DNA of 23,406 nucleotides from an uncultured Bacilli bacterium. Lineage in GTDB: Bacteria > Bacillota_I > Bacilli_A > RF39 > UBA660. The stretch's first letter is position 1. Each line of letters starts with the position of its first letter. The notes under the pieces are model-generated. The model saw only the letters and a list, made by a program, of their open reading frames with translations. It ran no database searches and was not told the origin of the DNA. The stretch is from the NCBI GenBank assembly GCA_947599755.1, contig CANQFO010000008.1, forward strand, positions 1 to 23,406, given 5' to 3'. Below, piece after piece: positions 6,294 through 14,552 of this stretch. Both the position numbers and the translations under genes were made by a program.

Positions 6294-7745
6294 ATGGATC
6301 GATGCAAGAAATATGTTGGGAAAGTTGTTCCTGTTTTTAAAAGGAGAACATTTCAGTTTTATTTTAGAAAGTATTATTTTTTTATTCTTGCTTGTTGTGT
6401 TTTTCTTGCTTTTGTTTTTTATCGATTTTTATTATTACCACAGATTTATTTAAATGGATCAAAGAAAGTTATTCTTAATTATAAAGAAAAATATGTAGAA
6501 AAAGGATATCATGCTTCTTTTTCAGGAGGAGATATTACTGATTCGGTTGTTGTTTCTGGACGGGTTAATTCTGAAAAATTAGGTATTTATCATATTACTT
6601 ATTCTGTAAAAAATGGTATTTTTTCTAATCGAGTATCTCGTACTGTTATTGTAAAAGATATTAGTGCACCTACTATTCATTTGGAATCTGAAGGGGATAT
6701 TTATGTTTGTCCTGGTAAGGAATATGTTGTTGAAAAATATCGTGCTAAAGATAATTATGATGGTGATTTGACGGATCAGGTTAAAGTGAAAAAAAATCGT
6801 GATTTTGTTGTTTATTCTGTTTCTGATCAAGCTAAAAATAAGAAAGAAATTCGTAGGAAAATTATTTATGAAGATCATGAGAAACCTCAACTTGTTTTGA
6901 CTGGTAGTTCTACTGTTTATACATTTTTGGGAGAAAATTATGATGAAAAGGGATATCAGGCTTCAGATAATTGTTCGGGTGATTTGACGGATCGGGTTAA
7001 AGTTAGTGGAAAAGTTAATTCTAATCAATTGGGGGAGTATCTTCTTACTTATTCTGTTTCTGATGATTCTTCTAATTCGGTAGAAGTTACTCGTAAGGTT
7101 GTTGTTTGTGAACATGGAAGGAAAGGAACTATATATTTAACGTTTGATGATGGACCAAAAAAGGGAACAACTGATGTTATTTTGGATATTTTAAAGGAAG
7201 AAGGAGTTTTTGCGACATTTTTTGTTACTAATGGTGGTCCTGATGAATTGATTAAACGAGCATATGATGAGGGGCATAGTATTGGTTTACATACTGCTAG
7301 TCATGATTATTCTATTGTTTATTCTTCTGTAGATCAGTATTTTGAAGATTTAAATACTGTTTCTAATCGGGTTTTAATGATTACGGGTGTTGAGTCTAAG
7401 ATTATTCGTTTTCCAGGTGGTTCTAGTAATACAATTAGTAGACGATATTCTCCTGGAATTATGAGTATTTTAACTCGTGAAGTTTTGAATCGAGGCTATA
7501 AGTATTATGATTGGAATCTTTCTTCAACGGATGCTGAGGGGGGAAATCATACTGCTTCACAAATTTATGATAGTGTTGTTTCTAAACTTTCTAAGGATAG
7601 GATCAATATGGTTTTAATGCATGATATTAAACCTTATACTCGTGATGCTTTAAAGGATATTATTCATTATGGGAAAGAACATGGATATGTTTTTGAAAAA
7701 ATTACGATGAATACAGAAATGGTTACTCAAAGAGTGAATAATTAG
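6294..7745 (+). CDS. Membrane-anchored polysaccharide deacetylase with Ig-like repeats
   Basis: A 483-aa surface protein: a basic cytoplasmic tail, one membrane anchor (about 27-49), three bacterial Ig-like domains of DUF5011 type (about 52-122, 123-193, 194-272) and a C-terminal NodB deacetylase domain (about 277-475). Catalytic motifs are TFDDGP (283-288, base Asp285 and metal Asp286), HTASH (333-337, metal His), RFPGG (372-376), DWN (406-408) and LMHD (441-444, His443). Such enzymes N-deacetylate peptidoglycan sugars or other beta-linked N-acetylhexosamine polymers outside the cell (PgdA/PdaA type). Ig repeats 1 and 3 are similar to each other (EKGY, GDxTD, VSG, VNS, TYSV), indicating internal duplication. 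The Ig modules probably hold the catalytic domain away from the membrane. The start has a weak RBS but no alternative upstream. Exact substrate unknown. Confidence 0.9.
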   Translation: MDRCKKYVGKVVPVFKRRTFQFYFRKYYFFILACCVFLAFVFYRFLLLPQIYLNGSKKVILNYKEKYVEKGYHASFSGGDITDSVVVSGRVNSEKLGIYHITYSVKNGIFSNRVSRTVIVKDISAPTIHLESEGDIYVCPGKEYVVEKYRAKDNYDGDLTDQVKVKKNRDFVVYSVSDQAKNKKEIRRKIIYEDHEKPQLVLTGSSTVYTFLGENYDEKGYQASDNCSGDLTDRVKVSGKVNSNQLGEYLLTYSVSDDSSNSVEVTRKVVVCEHGRKGTIYLTFDDGPKKGTTDVILDILKEEGVFATFFVTNGGPDELIKRAYDEGHSIGLHTASHDYSIVYSSVDQYFEDLNTVSNRVLMITGVESKIIRFPGGSSNTISRRYSPGIMSILTREVLNRGYKYYDWNLSSTDAEGGNHTASQIYDSVVSKLSKDRINMVLMHDIKPYTRDALKDIIHYGKEHGYVFEKITMNTEMVTQRVNN

Positions 7746-7771
7746 ACTAATTTTATCTTTTTTGTTATAAT
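7743..7771 (+). promoter_or_regulatory. Sigma-A-type promoter of the yqeG-to-trmK operon
   Basis: TAGACT (7743-7748), a 17-nt spacer and a perfect TATAAT (7766-7771). The -35 overlaps the stop codon of the deacetylase gene. Transcription would begin near 7777, leaving room only for the AGGTGA ribosome site and a start codon at 7790. Confidence 0.55.
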
Positions 7772-7789
7772 AAAGTGCAGGTGATGTTT

Positions 7790-8308
7790 GTGGGGAAGTT
7801 TTTACCAACCATGTATAAAAAAAGTATTTTTGATATCAATTATTCTTTATTAAAAGAAAAGGGTATCCGTTGCCTTGTTTTTGATTTAGATAATACACTT
7901 GGATTGATTGATCATAAAAAATGTCCAAGAAAAACGAAAAAATTGCTTCATGAGTTACAAAATGATTTTTTGATTTTGATCAGTTCAAATAATACGAAAA
8001 AAAGATTAAAGCCTTATTTACAAGAGTTGGGAATTGGTGGTGTTGCTTTTAGTTTTAAACCACTTACTTTTGGGCTTCAAAAAATTAAAAAGAGATATCA
8101 TTTAAAGAAAAAAGAAATGGTGATTATAGGGGATCAGATTGTTACGGATATTTTGGCGGGAAATCGATTTCGGATTATGACTATTTTAGTGGATCCTATG
8201 GGAGAGAAAGATTTAAAAATTACGGGAGTAAATCGTAAAATTGAAGCGCGCATTGTTAAACGATATGAAAAATATGGTATATTTGAAAGAGGTAAATATT
8301 ATGAATGA
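7790..8308 (+). CDS. yqeG: YqeG-family HAD-IIIA phosphatase
   Basis: HAD-superfamily phosphatase of the YqeG subfamily; the physiological substrate is not established. The 172-aa protein has HAD motif I FDLDNTL (31-37, nucleophile Asp32 and Asp34), motif II SSNNTKKR (about 75-82), and motif III/IV GDQIVTD (about 114-120) followed by N-R-F. Several starts are possible (GTG 7775, GTG 7781, ATG 7784, GTG 7790). I prefer GTG 7790 because AGGTGA (7779-7784) lies 5 nt upstream and the predicted transcript start (about 7777) leaves no RBS for the others; the resulting MGKFLPTMYKKSIFDI start matches the family. Its end overlaps yqeH by 8 nt. The yqeG-yqeH pair is conserved in Bacillota, where YqeH acts in 30S ribosome assembly. 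Confidence 0.9.
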   Translation: MGKFLPTMYKKSIFDINYSLLKEKGIRCLVFDLDNTLGLIDHKKCPRKTKKLLHELQNDFLILISSNNTKKRLKPYLQELGIGGVAFSFKPLTFGLQKIKKRYHLKKKEMVIIGDQIVTDILAGNRFRIMTILVDPMGEKDLKITGVNRKIEARIVKRYEKYGIFERGKYYE

Positions 8309-9311
8309 GGGAAAAAAATGTCTTGGGTGTGGAGTAGTATTGCAAGATCAGAATATTTTACAAGAAGGATATACTACTAGTTTAGAAAATGATATTTGTC
8401 AGAGATGTTTTCGAATGAAAAATTATGGAGAGTATCAAGTTGTTACTAAGTCCAATGAAGAGTATTTAAAAATTTTAGAAAGTGTTGGAAAGACTAAAGA
8501 TTTGGTTTTATATGTTACTGATTTATTGAATTTAGATCGAGATATTAAGAAAATTCGAACTATGATTCCTAATAAGATGATTTTGGTATTGAATAAAAAA
8601 GATATTTTACCAAAATCTGTTAAGACAGAAAAATTGATTCAGTATTTACAGGATCAAAATATTTCTTTTGATGAGATTATTGTTATTAGTGCAAACAAAA
8701 ACTATAATATCGATTATTTGTTGAAGAGGATTAAACATTATCAAACTTCTAAAAATGTTTATGTAGTAGGACATACTAATGCTGGAAAATCTAGTTTGAT
8801 TAATAAATTAATTCAAAATTATTCTGATAGTACACAGCAACTTACTATGTCTTATCTTCCTTCTACTACTTTGAATACTGTTCATATTGCGATTAATGAT
8901 CATTTAAATTTAATTGATACTCCTGGGCTTGTTGAGGTTGGTTCAATTCTTAACTACCTTGATCCAGATATGGTAAAAAAAATATCTCCTAAAAAGGAAA
9001 TTAAACCAATTACTTATCAACTTCGTAAAAATCAATCTATTGTGATTGAAGATTTGGTTCGAATTGATTATGTTGAGGGAGAAAGAAATAGTTTTACGGT
9101 ATTTGTTTCGAATAATTTAAAAGTAAAAAGATTTTTAAATTCTACTAATCGCTCTGATTTAAAAGATTTGAATAAGATTACTTATTCGGTTAAATATGAT
9201 GAAGACTTAGTTATTCATGGACTAGGGTTTATTAAAATTGTTAATAAAGGTGTTATTGATGTTTATATTGATCAAAAAGTAGAAACTTTTTTGAGAAAAT
9301 CTTTGATTTAA
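8301..9311 (+). CDS. yqeH: Ribosome biogenesis GTPase YqeH
   Basis: Circularly permuted GTPase needed for 30S subunit assembly. The 336-aa protein begins with a treble-clef zinc finger, C-L-G-C near residue 7 and C-Q-R-C near 33. The G motifs are in permuted order: G4 NKKD (about 93-96), G5 ISA (about 129-131), G1 GHTNAGKSS (about 157-165), then G3 DTPG (about 208-211). A C-terminal RNA-binding-like domain follows. The open frame extends back to 8241, but AAAGAGG (8286-8292) positioned 8 nt before ATG 8301, and the zinc finger immediately after, support 8301. It overlaps yqeG by 8 nt. Confidence 0.95.
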   Translation: MNEGKKCLGCGVVLQDQNILQEGYTTSLENDICQRCFRMKNYGEYQVVTKSNEEYLKILESVGKTKDLVLYVTDLLNLDRDIKKIRTMIPNKMILVLNKKDILPKSVKTEKLIQYLQDQNISFDEIIVISANKNYNIDYLLKRIKHYQTSKNVYVVGHTNAGKSSLINKLIQNYSDSTQQLTMSYLPSTTLNTVHIAINDHLNLIDTPGLVEVGSILNYLDPDMVKKISPKKEIKPITYQLRKNQSIVIEDLVRIDYVEGERNSFTVFVSNNLKVKRFLNSTNRSDLKDLNKITYSVKYDEDLVIHGLGFIKIVNKGVIDVYIDQKVETFLRKSLI

Positions 9312-9356
9312 TTTATTATTTATATTATTTTTGTTTTGGAAAGATGGGATAATTGC

Positions 9357-9896
9357 GTGGATGATTTAGAGTATAGTTATCAAAAATTTTGTGGTTGCTA
9401 CATCGTTGATGATGTTCAACAGTCATATCTTTATTTGGAAAGTGCAATTTCTCAGATTGGGGAGAAAAAAATTTCTCTTTTAAAAGAAATTCGTACTTTA
9501 AATCGAAGTTTAATTAAACAAAGGTTGTTTCATTTTTTGAAAGATTTTTCTTTTTCTGATATTTACTATTCTAAAGAGGAAATTTCTATTTTGAATTCAC
9601 AGTTAGATGCGACTATGTTTTTTTTGGATGTTCAAAACCAATTATTAACACTTTTGGATCAAAATAATTATTTAGAACTTTTTCATTTGGGAGAGTTTCT
9701 TCAAGCTAAATTTTTATCTAGTATGAATTATTTTGAGGAACAATTATATGCTAATTATTATAGTTCTAAAGGGTTTGGTTATTGTGAAAATGTTTTTTTA
9801 GAACCGATTGATTTGGATAATATTTCTTTATTTGTGCAAAATCATGTTAATCAGTTTAAAAAGAATAAGACTTTTATTAAGATAAATATTAATTGA
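9357..9896 (+). CDS. Conserved-position hypothetical protein between yqeH and dnaG
   Basis: I do not recognise this family. From GTG 9357 the product is 179 aa, mostly helical in appearance, soluble, with no signal peptide or membrane span. It is rich in Leu, Phe, Tyr and Ser. Cys residues occur near positions 12 and 14 (FCGCY) and one near 148 (GYCEN), too few for an obvious zinc site. The middle (about 80-125) has heptad-like Leu/Phe spacing and may form a helical hairpin. TTG 9336 is an in-frame alternative adding seven residues; GGGA 7 nt before GTG 9357 is the better ribosome site. It follows yqeH by 45 nt and precedes dnaG by 20 nt, all on the same strand, so it is almost certainly co-transcribed and expressed with ribosome-assembly and replication genes. 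Confidence 0.7.
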   Translation: MDDLEYSYQKFCGCYIVDDVQQSYLYLESAISQIGEKKISLLKEIRTLNRSLIKQRLFHFLKDFSFSDIYYSKEEISILNSQLDATMFFLDVQNQLLTLLDQNNYLELFHLGEFLQAKFLSSMNYFEEQLYANYYSSKGFGYCENVFLEPIDLDNISLFVQNHVNQFKKNKTFIKININ

Positions 9897-9916
9897 TTTT
9901 TTAGGTGGTGGGTTAA

Positions 9917-11653
9917 TTGAACAATGATTTAATCAATACAATTCGTAGTAAAGTTGATATTATTGATATCATTGGTGATCGAATTCCACTGGTTTCTAAA
10001 GGGAAAAATTATTTTGGGATTTGTCCTTTTCATGAAGATTCTAATCCTTCTTTATGTGTTTCTAGAGATAAGCAAATTTATACTTGTTTTTCTTGTCATG
10101 CAACAGGAAATGTTTATACTTTTTTAATGGAGTATGAGCATATAAATTTTCAAGAGGCTCTTGTTTATTTGGGTGAATTGGTTGGTGTTGATGTTTCGTC
10201 ATTTTCTGTTCCTAAAAAAAATAATAAATATTCTAAGTTTTATGAGGCATATTCTTTTTCTGTTAAATATTTTCAGAATAATTTATCTTCTTCTTTAGGA
10301 AGGAAAGCACGGGAATATTTAATTTCTAGGGGAATAGATGAGTCAGTTATTAAAGAATTTGAAATTGGACTTTCTCTTGATCAAAAAGATGATTTAACGC
10401 AATTACTTTTACAAAAGCAATTTGATATTGTGAATTTAAATTTAATTGGCTTATCATTTGATGATCGTGATATTTATTGTAATCGAGTTATGTTTCCATT
10501 ATATGATTTAACTGGAAAAGTAGTTGCTTTTAGTGGTAGAATTTATGAAAATAGTGATCAAAGTAAATATATTAATACTAAAGAGACTCCTCTTTTTAAA
10601 AAAGGAGAGTTATTGTATCACTATCATATTGCTAGGGAAGAGTGTCGTAGTCAAAATTCTGTTATTGTTATGGAAGGATTTATGGATGTGATACGTGCTA
10701 GTACAATTGGGGTTAGAAATACTGTTGCTTTGATGGGAACGGCTCTTACTTCTGAACAGATCTCTTTGATTAAAAGACTTTCTCCTCATATTATTTTTTG
10801 CTTGGATGGTGATGATGCTGGAGTTCATGCTACTATACGTAATGGGGAACTTTTTTTTCAGCATGGAATTGAGATTAAAGTAATTCGTTTACCAAAAGAA
10901 GATGATCCGGATACTTTTATTTTTCAGCAGGGTAAGGATAAATTTCTTTCTTTGATTGATTCTTGTATTCCGTTTCAAGAATTTAAGCTAAATCAATTAA
11001 AAGAACAGGTTAATTTTCAGGATGATGTTGAAAAGTCTGAGTATATTCATACTGTTTTGGGTGAGATTGTAAAACTTACTGATGAAATTCGAATTGAAAT
11101 TCTGTTAAAAAAACTTGCAAAAGAGTTTGATATAGGGTATAATACACTCGAAAAACGGTTTCAAGAATTAAAACACGAGAGAGAATCAGAAAAGTTGATA
11201 CCGCAGCAACATGTTCATTTGGTGCAACAAAAAGTTGTCCGTAAAAATAAGTATGAAAAGGCAGTAGAACAAATTTTTTATTTTATGTTATGTAATGATT
11301 GGGTTATTAGTCAGGTGGAAAAAGAAAAATTGGTTTTTCCTAATGAAAAAAGTAGAATTCTTTGTAGTGAAATCATTTATTATTATCAAAAATTTGGAAA
11401 CATTACTGTTGCTGATTTTTATACTTATGTTCAGGATAAGGAAGATATTTTAGATTTAGTTAATCAGGTTTTAGCAGGTAATTATCGGGATGTGACTACT
11501 AAGGAAGAATTGTTTGAGTATTTTCATGTCATTCGTGATTATGGAAGATGCCAAGAAATTAAACGATTAACAAATTTAATGAAAAAGGAAATTGATCCCT
11601 TGGAACAAGCTAAAATTTCTGAGAAGATTAGGAAGTTAAGAATAGGAGAATAG
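9917..11653 (+). CDS. dnaG: DNA primase DnaG
   Basis: Primase that makes RNA primers for Okazaki fragments with the DnaB-type helicase. The 578-aa protein has the N-terminal CHC2 zinc finger (C36, H39, C57, C60), the RNA polymerase core with the catalytic TOPRIM domain (VIVMEGFMDV with Glu253; IIFCLDGDDAG with Asp297 and Asp299), and a C-terminal helicase-binding domain (about 430-578). Length is slightly below the Bacillus protein (about 600 aa). The start is TTG 9917: AGGTGGTGG (9903-9911) sits 5 nt upstream and no in-frame ATG is near. The weak start codon may limit primase level. It is directly followed by rpoD with 2 nt between, the classical macromolecular-synthesis arrangement. Confidence 0.97.
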   Translation: MNNDLINTIRSKVDIIDIIGDRIPLVSKGKNYFGICPFHEDSNPSLCVSRDKQIYTCFSCHATGNVYTFLMEYEHINFQEALVYLGELVGVDVSSFSVPKKNNKYSKFYEAYSFSVKYFQNNLSSSLGRKAREYLISRGIDESVIKEFEIGLSLDQKDDLTQLLLQKQFDIVNLNLIGLSFDDRDIYCNRVMFPLYDLTGKVVAFSGRIYENSDQSKYINTKETPLFKKGELLYHYHIAREECRSQNSVIVMEGFMDVIRASTIGVRNTVALMGTALTSEQISLIKRLSPHIIFCLDGDDAGVHATIRNGELFFQHGIEIKVIRLPKEDDPDTFIFQQGKDKFLSLIDSCIPFQEFKLNQLKEQVNFQDDVEKSEYIHTVLGEIVKLTDEIRIEILLKKLAKEFDIGYNTLEKRFQELKHERESEKLIPQQHVHLVQQKVVRKNKYEKAVEQIFYFMLCNDWVISQVEKEKLVFPNEKSRILCSEIIYYYQKFGNITVADFYTYVQDKEDILDLVNQVLAGNYRDVTTKEELFEYFHVIRDYGRCQEIKRLTNLMKKEIDPLEQAKISEKIRKLRIGE

Positions 11654-11655
11654 AT

Positions 11656-12750
11656 ATGGTTGGAGAAATTAAAACTTTGGAAGAGAGAAAAAATAAATTA
11701 CTAGCGCAAGGGAAAAAACAAGGGTTTATTACGTATGAGCAGTTGGCTGATGAATTAAAAGGATTAGAAATTGATAGTGATTCCTTAGATGATTTATATA
11801 ATGCTTTGATGGAAGCAGAAATTAATATTGTTACAGAAGATGGTACTGATGATGATGCTAGTGGATCAGAAATTACTCCTGATGTTGTGGTTGAGGATTT
11901 AACTTTATCTAAGGATGTTAAAATTAATGATCCTGTAAGAATGTATTTAAAAGAAATTGGAAGAATTAATTTGCTTACTTCTGATGAAGAGTTTGAATAT
12001 GCTAGACGCGCAGAAGATGGGGATGAGGAAGCAAAAAGGATGCTTGCGGAATCTAATCTTCGTTTAGTGGTTAGTATTGCTAAACGATATGTTGGAAGAG
12101 GAATGTTATTTTTAGATTTAATTCAAGAAGGAAATATTGGATTGATGAAGGCTGTTGATAAGTTTGATCCAACGAAAGGATATAAATTTTCAACTTATGC
12201 TACTTGGTGGATTCGTCAAGCGATTACTCGAGCAATTGCTGATCAAGCAAGGACGATCCGTGTTCCTGTTCATATGGTAGAAACTATTAATAAATTGGCT
12301 CGTGTTCAAAGACAATTAACGCAAGAGTTAAACCGGGAACCTACTGATGAAGAGATTGCGAAAAAATTGGGAATTTCTATTGAAAAAGTAAGAGAAGTTT
12401 ATAAAATTTCTCAAGATCCTGTTTCTTTAGAGACACCAATTGGAGAAGAAGATGATTCTCATTTAGGAGATTTTATTCAAGATGAACATACTATGGGACC
12501 TGAAGAATATGCAACCGTTGAGATGTTGAAAGAAGAGTTAAAGGGAGTATTAAAGACTTTAACTGATCGAGAAGAAAAGGTTTTGAGACTTCGTTTTGGT
12601 CTTGATGATGGGCAGTGTCGTACTTTGGAAGAAGTTGGTCAAATTTTTGGAGTTACTCGCGAACGTATTCGTCAGATTGAAGCCAAAGCACTTCGAAAAT
12701 TAAGACATCCATCTCGTTCTAGAAAGTTAAAGGATTTTTTGACTGATTAA
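11656..12750 (+). CDS. rpoD: Primary sigma factor RpoD (SigA)
   Basis: Housekeeping sigma-70 factor. The 364-aa protein contains region 1.1 (about 5-60, reduced as in other Bacillota), an acidic linker, region 1.2 (DPVRMYLKEIG, 92-102), region 2 (about 130-200) with the -10 recognition and melting helix YATWWIRQAITRAIADQ, region 3 (about 212-288) and region 4 (about 300-355) with the -35-binding helix VTRERIRQIEAKALRKLRHP. The start is supported by AGGAGA (11644-11649). The gene overlaps the trmK start by one base (TAATG). Together with sigK it gives two sigma genes about 6 kb apart; the TTGACA/TATAAT-like promoters in this window are what this protein should read. Confidence 0.98.
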   Translation: MVGEIKTLEERKNKLLAQGKKQGFITYEQLADELKGLEIDSDSLDDLYNALMEAEINIVTEDGTDDDASGSEITPDVVVEDLTLSKDVKINDPVRMYLKEIGRINLLTSDEEFEYARRAEDGDEEAKRMLAESNLRLVVSIAKRYVGRGMLFLDLIQEGNIGLMKAVDKFDPTKGYKFSTYATWWIRQAITRAIADQARTIRVPVHMVETINKLARVQRQLTQELNREPTDEEIAKKLGISIEKVREVYKISQDPVSLETPIGEEDDSHLGDFIQDEHTMGPEEYATVEMLKEELKGVLKTLTDREEKVLRLRFGLDDGQCRTLEEVGQIFGVTRERIRQIEAKALRKLRHPSRSRKLKDFLTD

Positions 12751-13415
12751 TGAAAATTAATGATCGATTAAAAAAAATAGGTGATCTTGTAGATGATGCG
12801 TCTTTTTGTTTGGATGTTGGATGTGATCATGCTCTATTGTCTATTTATTTAGTCAAAAAAGGGAAAAATATCCGTGTTATTGCTTCTGATGTTGCTTTAG
12901 GACCTGTTTTAATTGCGGAGAAAAATATTAGACGGGAGCATTTGGAAGATAAGATAAAAGTTGCTCTTGCTGATGGATTAGATTCTTATTCAGAAGGGGT
13001 AGACACTATTATTATTTCTGGTATGGGTGGCAGAAATATGATTGGAATTTTTAAAAGAAATTTGTCTATTTTAAAGAAAGTTAAAACTATTTTACTTAGT
13101 CCCAATAATTATCAAAAAGATGTAAAAAAATTTTTATGTAAACATGGGTTTTATATTGAAGATGAAGAATTTGTAAAAGATAAAAAATTTATTTATCAAA
13201 TTATTAAATTTTCTAAAGGAAAGAAAAAATATTGGCAAAAAGATTATTTTTTTGGACCAGTATTTTTAAAAAAGAAGGATATGCTTTTTTATGAATATTA
13301 TCTTAGGGAATTAAAATCTCGTGAAGTTCTTCTTGAATTATTACCTAAAAATTATCGTTTAAAAAGATTACTCATCAAAAGAGAAATTCATCTTATTAAA
13401 CGTGAATTAAGTTAG
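12750..13415 (+). CDS. trmK: tRNA (adenine22-N1)-methyltransferase TrmK
   Basis: SAM-dependent methyltransferase that modifies A22 of the tRNA D-loop region in Gram-positive bacteria (YqfN in Bacillus). The 221-aa protein has the Rossmann SAM motif LDVGCDHALLS (21-31), the acidic strand end SDV (46-48), the catalytic-region motif SGMGGRNM (90-97) and LSPNN (116-120), then a C-terminal coiled-coil-like helical region rich in Lys (about 150-221), as in the family. Its ATG overlaps the rpoD stop (TAATG), so translation is coupled. The usual partner yqfO, which follows it in Bacillus, is absent; a terminator follows instead. Confidence 0.93.
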   Translation: MKINDRLKKIGDLVDDASFCLDVGCDHALLSIYLVKKGKNIRVIASDVALGPVLIAEKNIRREHLEDKIKVALADGLDSYSEGVDTIIISGMGGRNMIGIFKRNLSILKKVKTILLSPNNYQKDVKKFLCKHGFYIEDEEFVKDKKFIYQIIKFSKGKKKYWQKDYFFGPVFLKKKDMLFYEYYLRELKSREVLLELLPKNYRLKRLLIKREIHLIKRELS

Positions 13416-13790
13416 TTAGCTATTCTTTGGAATAGTTTTTTTGTTGATTCCTATCATGCTCCCTAGTGTTGATGTAAATGTTATAATTAAATAATAAATT
13501 ATAATTGTTAATTTTAATGTTTGTTTTGTTAGAATTGATAAAATTAAAAATATTGTAATTAATATTCCTGCTAATTTTAATCCTTCTAGGTATCCTTTAT
13601 GAGTTGCTTTTTTTCCTAGGATAAAACTACTGATAAAGATATTGATTAGTAAGATTATTAATTTTAAAATTTTGTATGTATTTTCACTTATTCCATTAAA
13701 ATAGTAAATTGTAGTTAATGCTAGTAAAGATAATAAGATTGATAGTATTGTATAGATTAGTCGTAAACCGTATTTTTTAAAATTAATCAT
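13416..13790 (-). CDS. TIGR04086-type small membrane protein
   Basis: A 124-aa integral membrane protein with four hydrophobic segments (about 8-30, 38-60, 70-88, 92-113) and the motif GKKATHKGYLEGLKLAG (about 59-75) between the second and third, typical of the TIGR04086/YrzE family of unknown function from Bacillota. GAGGTGA lies 3 nt before the ATG. It converges on trmK; their stop codons abut (13415/13416) and the trmK terminator lies within its last codons. It is divergent from the YetF-like gene. Its A-ending codons contrast with the T-ending codons of plus-strand neighbours. Confidence 0.75.
   Translation of the reverse strand: MINFKKYGLRLIYTILSILLSLLALTTIYYFNGISENTYKILKLIILLINIFISSFILGKKATHKGYLEGLKLAGILITIFLILSILTKQTLKLTIIIYYLIITFTSTLGSMIGINKKTIPKNS
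13418..13442 (+). terminator. Intrinsic terminator of the yqeG-trmK operon
   Basis: CTATTC (13420-13425), loop TTTG, GAATAG (13430-13435), then seven T. One or two outer A-T/G-T pairs can extend the stem. It functions on the plus strand only and overlaps the 3' end of the convergent gene. Confidence 0.75.
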
Positions 13791-13863
13791 ATTTCACCTC
13801 ACTTTACTTTATGTTTATGTATAAAAAAATATGAATTTGGTATTCTAATTAATAGGTGATTTT

Positions 13864-14508
13864 ATGGGATTTTTTATTGTTTTTATTCGTAGTATTTTCT
13901 TTTATTTAATGATTGCTGTTGTTTATCGTTTTATGGGGAAAAGGGAAATAGGGGAACTTTCTATTATGGATTTTATTGTTTCTATTTTTATTGCTGAAAT
14001 GGCTGCAATTTCAATTGAAAATTATAAAGATAGTATTTTTATTTCTATTGTTCCTATAGCTGTTTTAGTTATTATGCAGATTAGTGTATCTAAAATTTCT
14101 TTGCATAGTCAAAAAGCTAGGGATTTAATTGATGGTAGCCCTTCTGTTATTATTAATCGAGGAAAGATTAATTTTCGAGAAATGTTAAAGCAAAGATATA
14201 ATTTAGATGATTTGTTAACACAACTTCGATCTCAGTCTATTAAATCTATAGAAGAAGTTGATTATGCAATTTTAGAAACTAGTGGAAAGTTATCTATTTT
14301 TAAGAGGGCAGATGACAAGCATAGAACTTATCCTTTACCTGTTATTCTTGATGGAAAGGTTCAGGATGATGTATTGATCCAAATTGGAAAAGATCGATTA
14401 TGGTTAGATAAAATTCTTAGTCAACAAGGTTATTCATTAGAAAATATTTTTTATGGATTTTATCAAAATAAAAAATTATTTTTGATTCAAAAAGAAGTAA
14501 TAAAATGA
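13864..14508 (+). CDS. YetF/DUF421 family membrane protein
   Basis: A 214-aa protein with two or three N-terminal membrane helices (about 4-21, 33-47, 55-75) and a cytoplasmic C-terminal region. It carries the DUF421 signature YRFMGKREIGELSIMDFIVS (21-40) and the paired beta-rich YetF motifs DGSPSVIINRGKINFREM (about 94-111), followed by LLTQLRSQ and VDYAILETSGKLSIF. Family members are widespread in spore-forming Bacillota and some are found in spore inner membranes, but the molecular role is not settled. AGGTGA (13854-13859) lies 4 nt before ATG 13864. The next gene follows after 44 nt in the same direction. Confidence 0.88.
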   Translation: MGFFIVFIRSIFFYLMIAVVYRFMGKREIGELSIMDFIVSIFIAEMAAISIENYKDSIFISIVPIAVLVIMQISVSKISLHSQKARDLIDGSPSVIINRGKINFREMLKQRYNLDDLLTQLRSQSIKSIEEVDYAILETSGKLSIFKRADDKHRTYPLPVILDGKVQDDVLIQIGKDRLWLDKILSQQGYSLENIFYGFYQNKKLFLIQKEVIK

Positions 14509-14552
14509 CAAAATTAGGCAATGATTATTGATACTATGGATTTGGTGATTTT

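Noticed and set aside
6256..6453. Short hydrophobic frame before the deacetylase
   Set aside because: It overlaps the membrane-anchor region of the deacetylase in another phase; its hydrophobicity comes from T-rich DNA. It begins upstream of the predicted transcript start.
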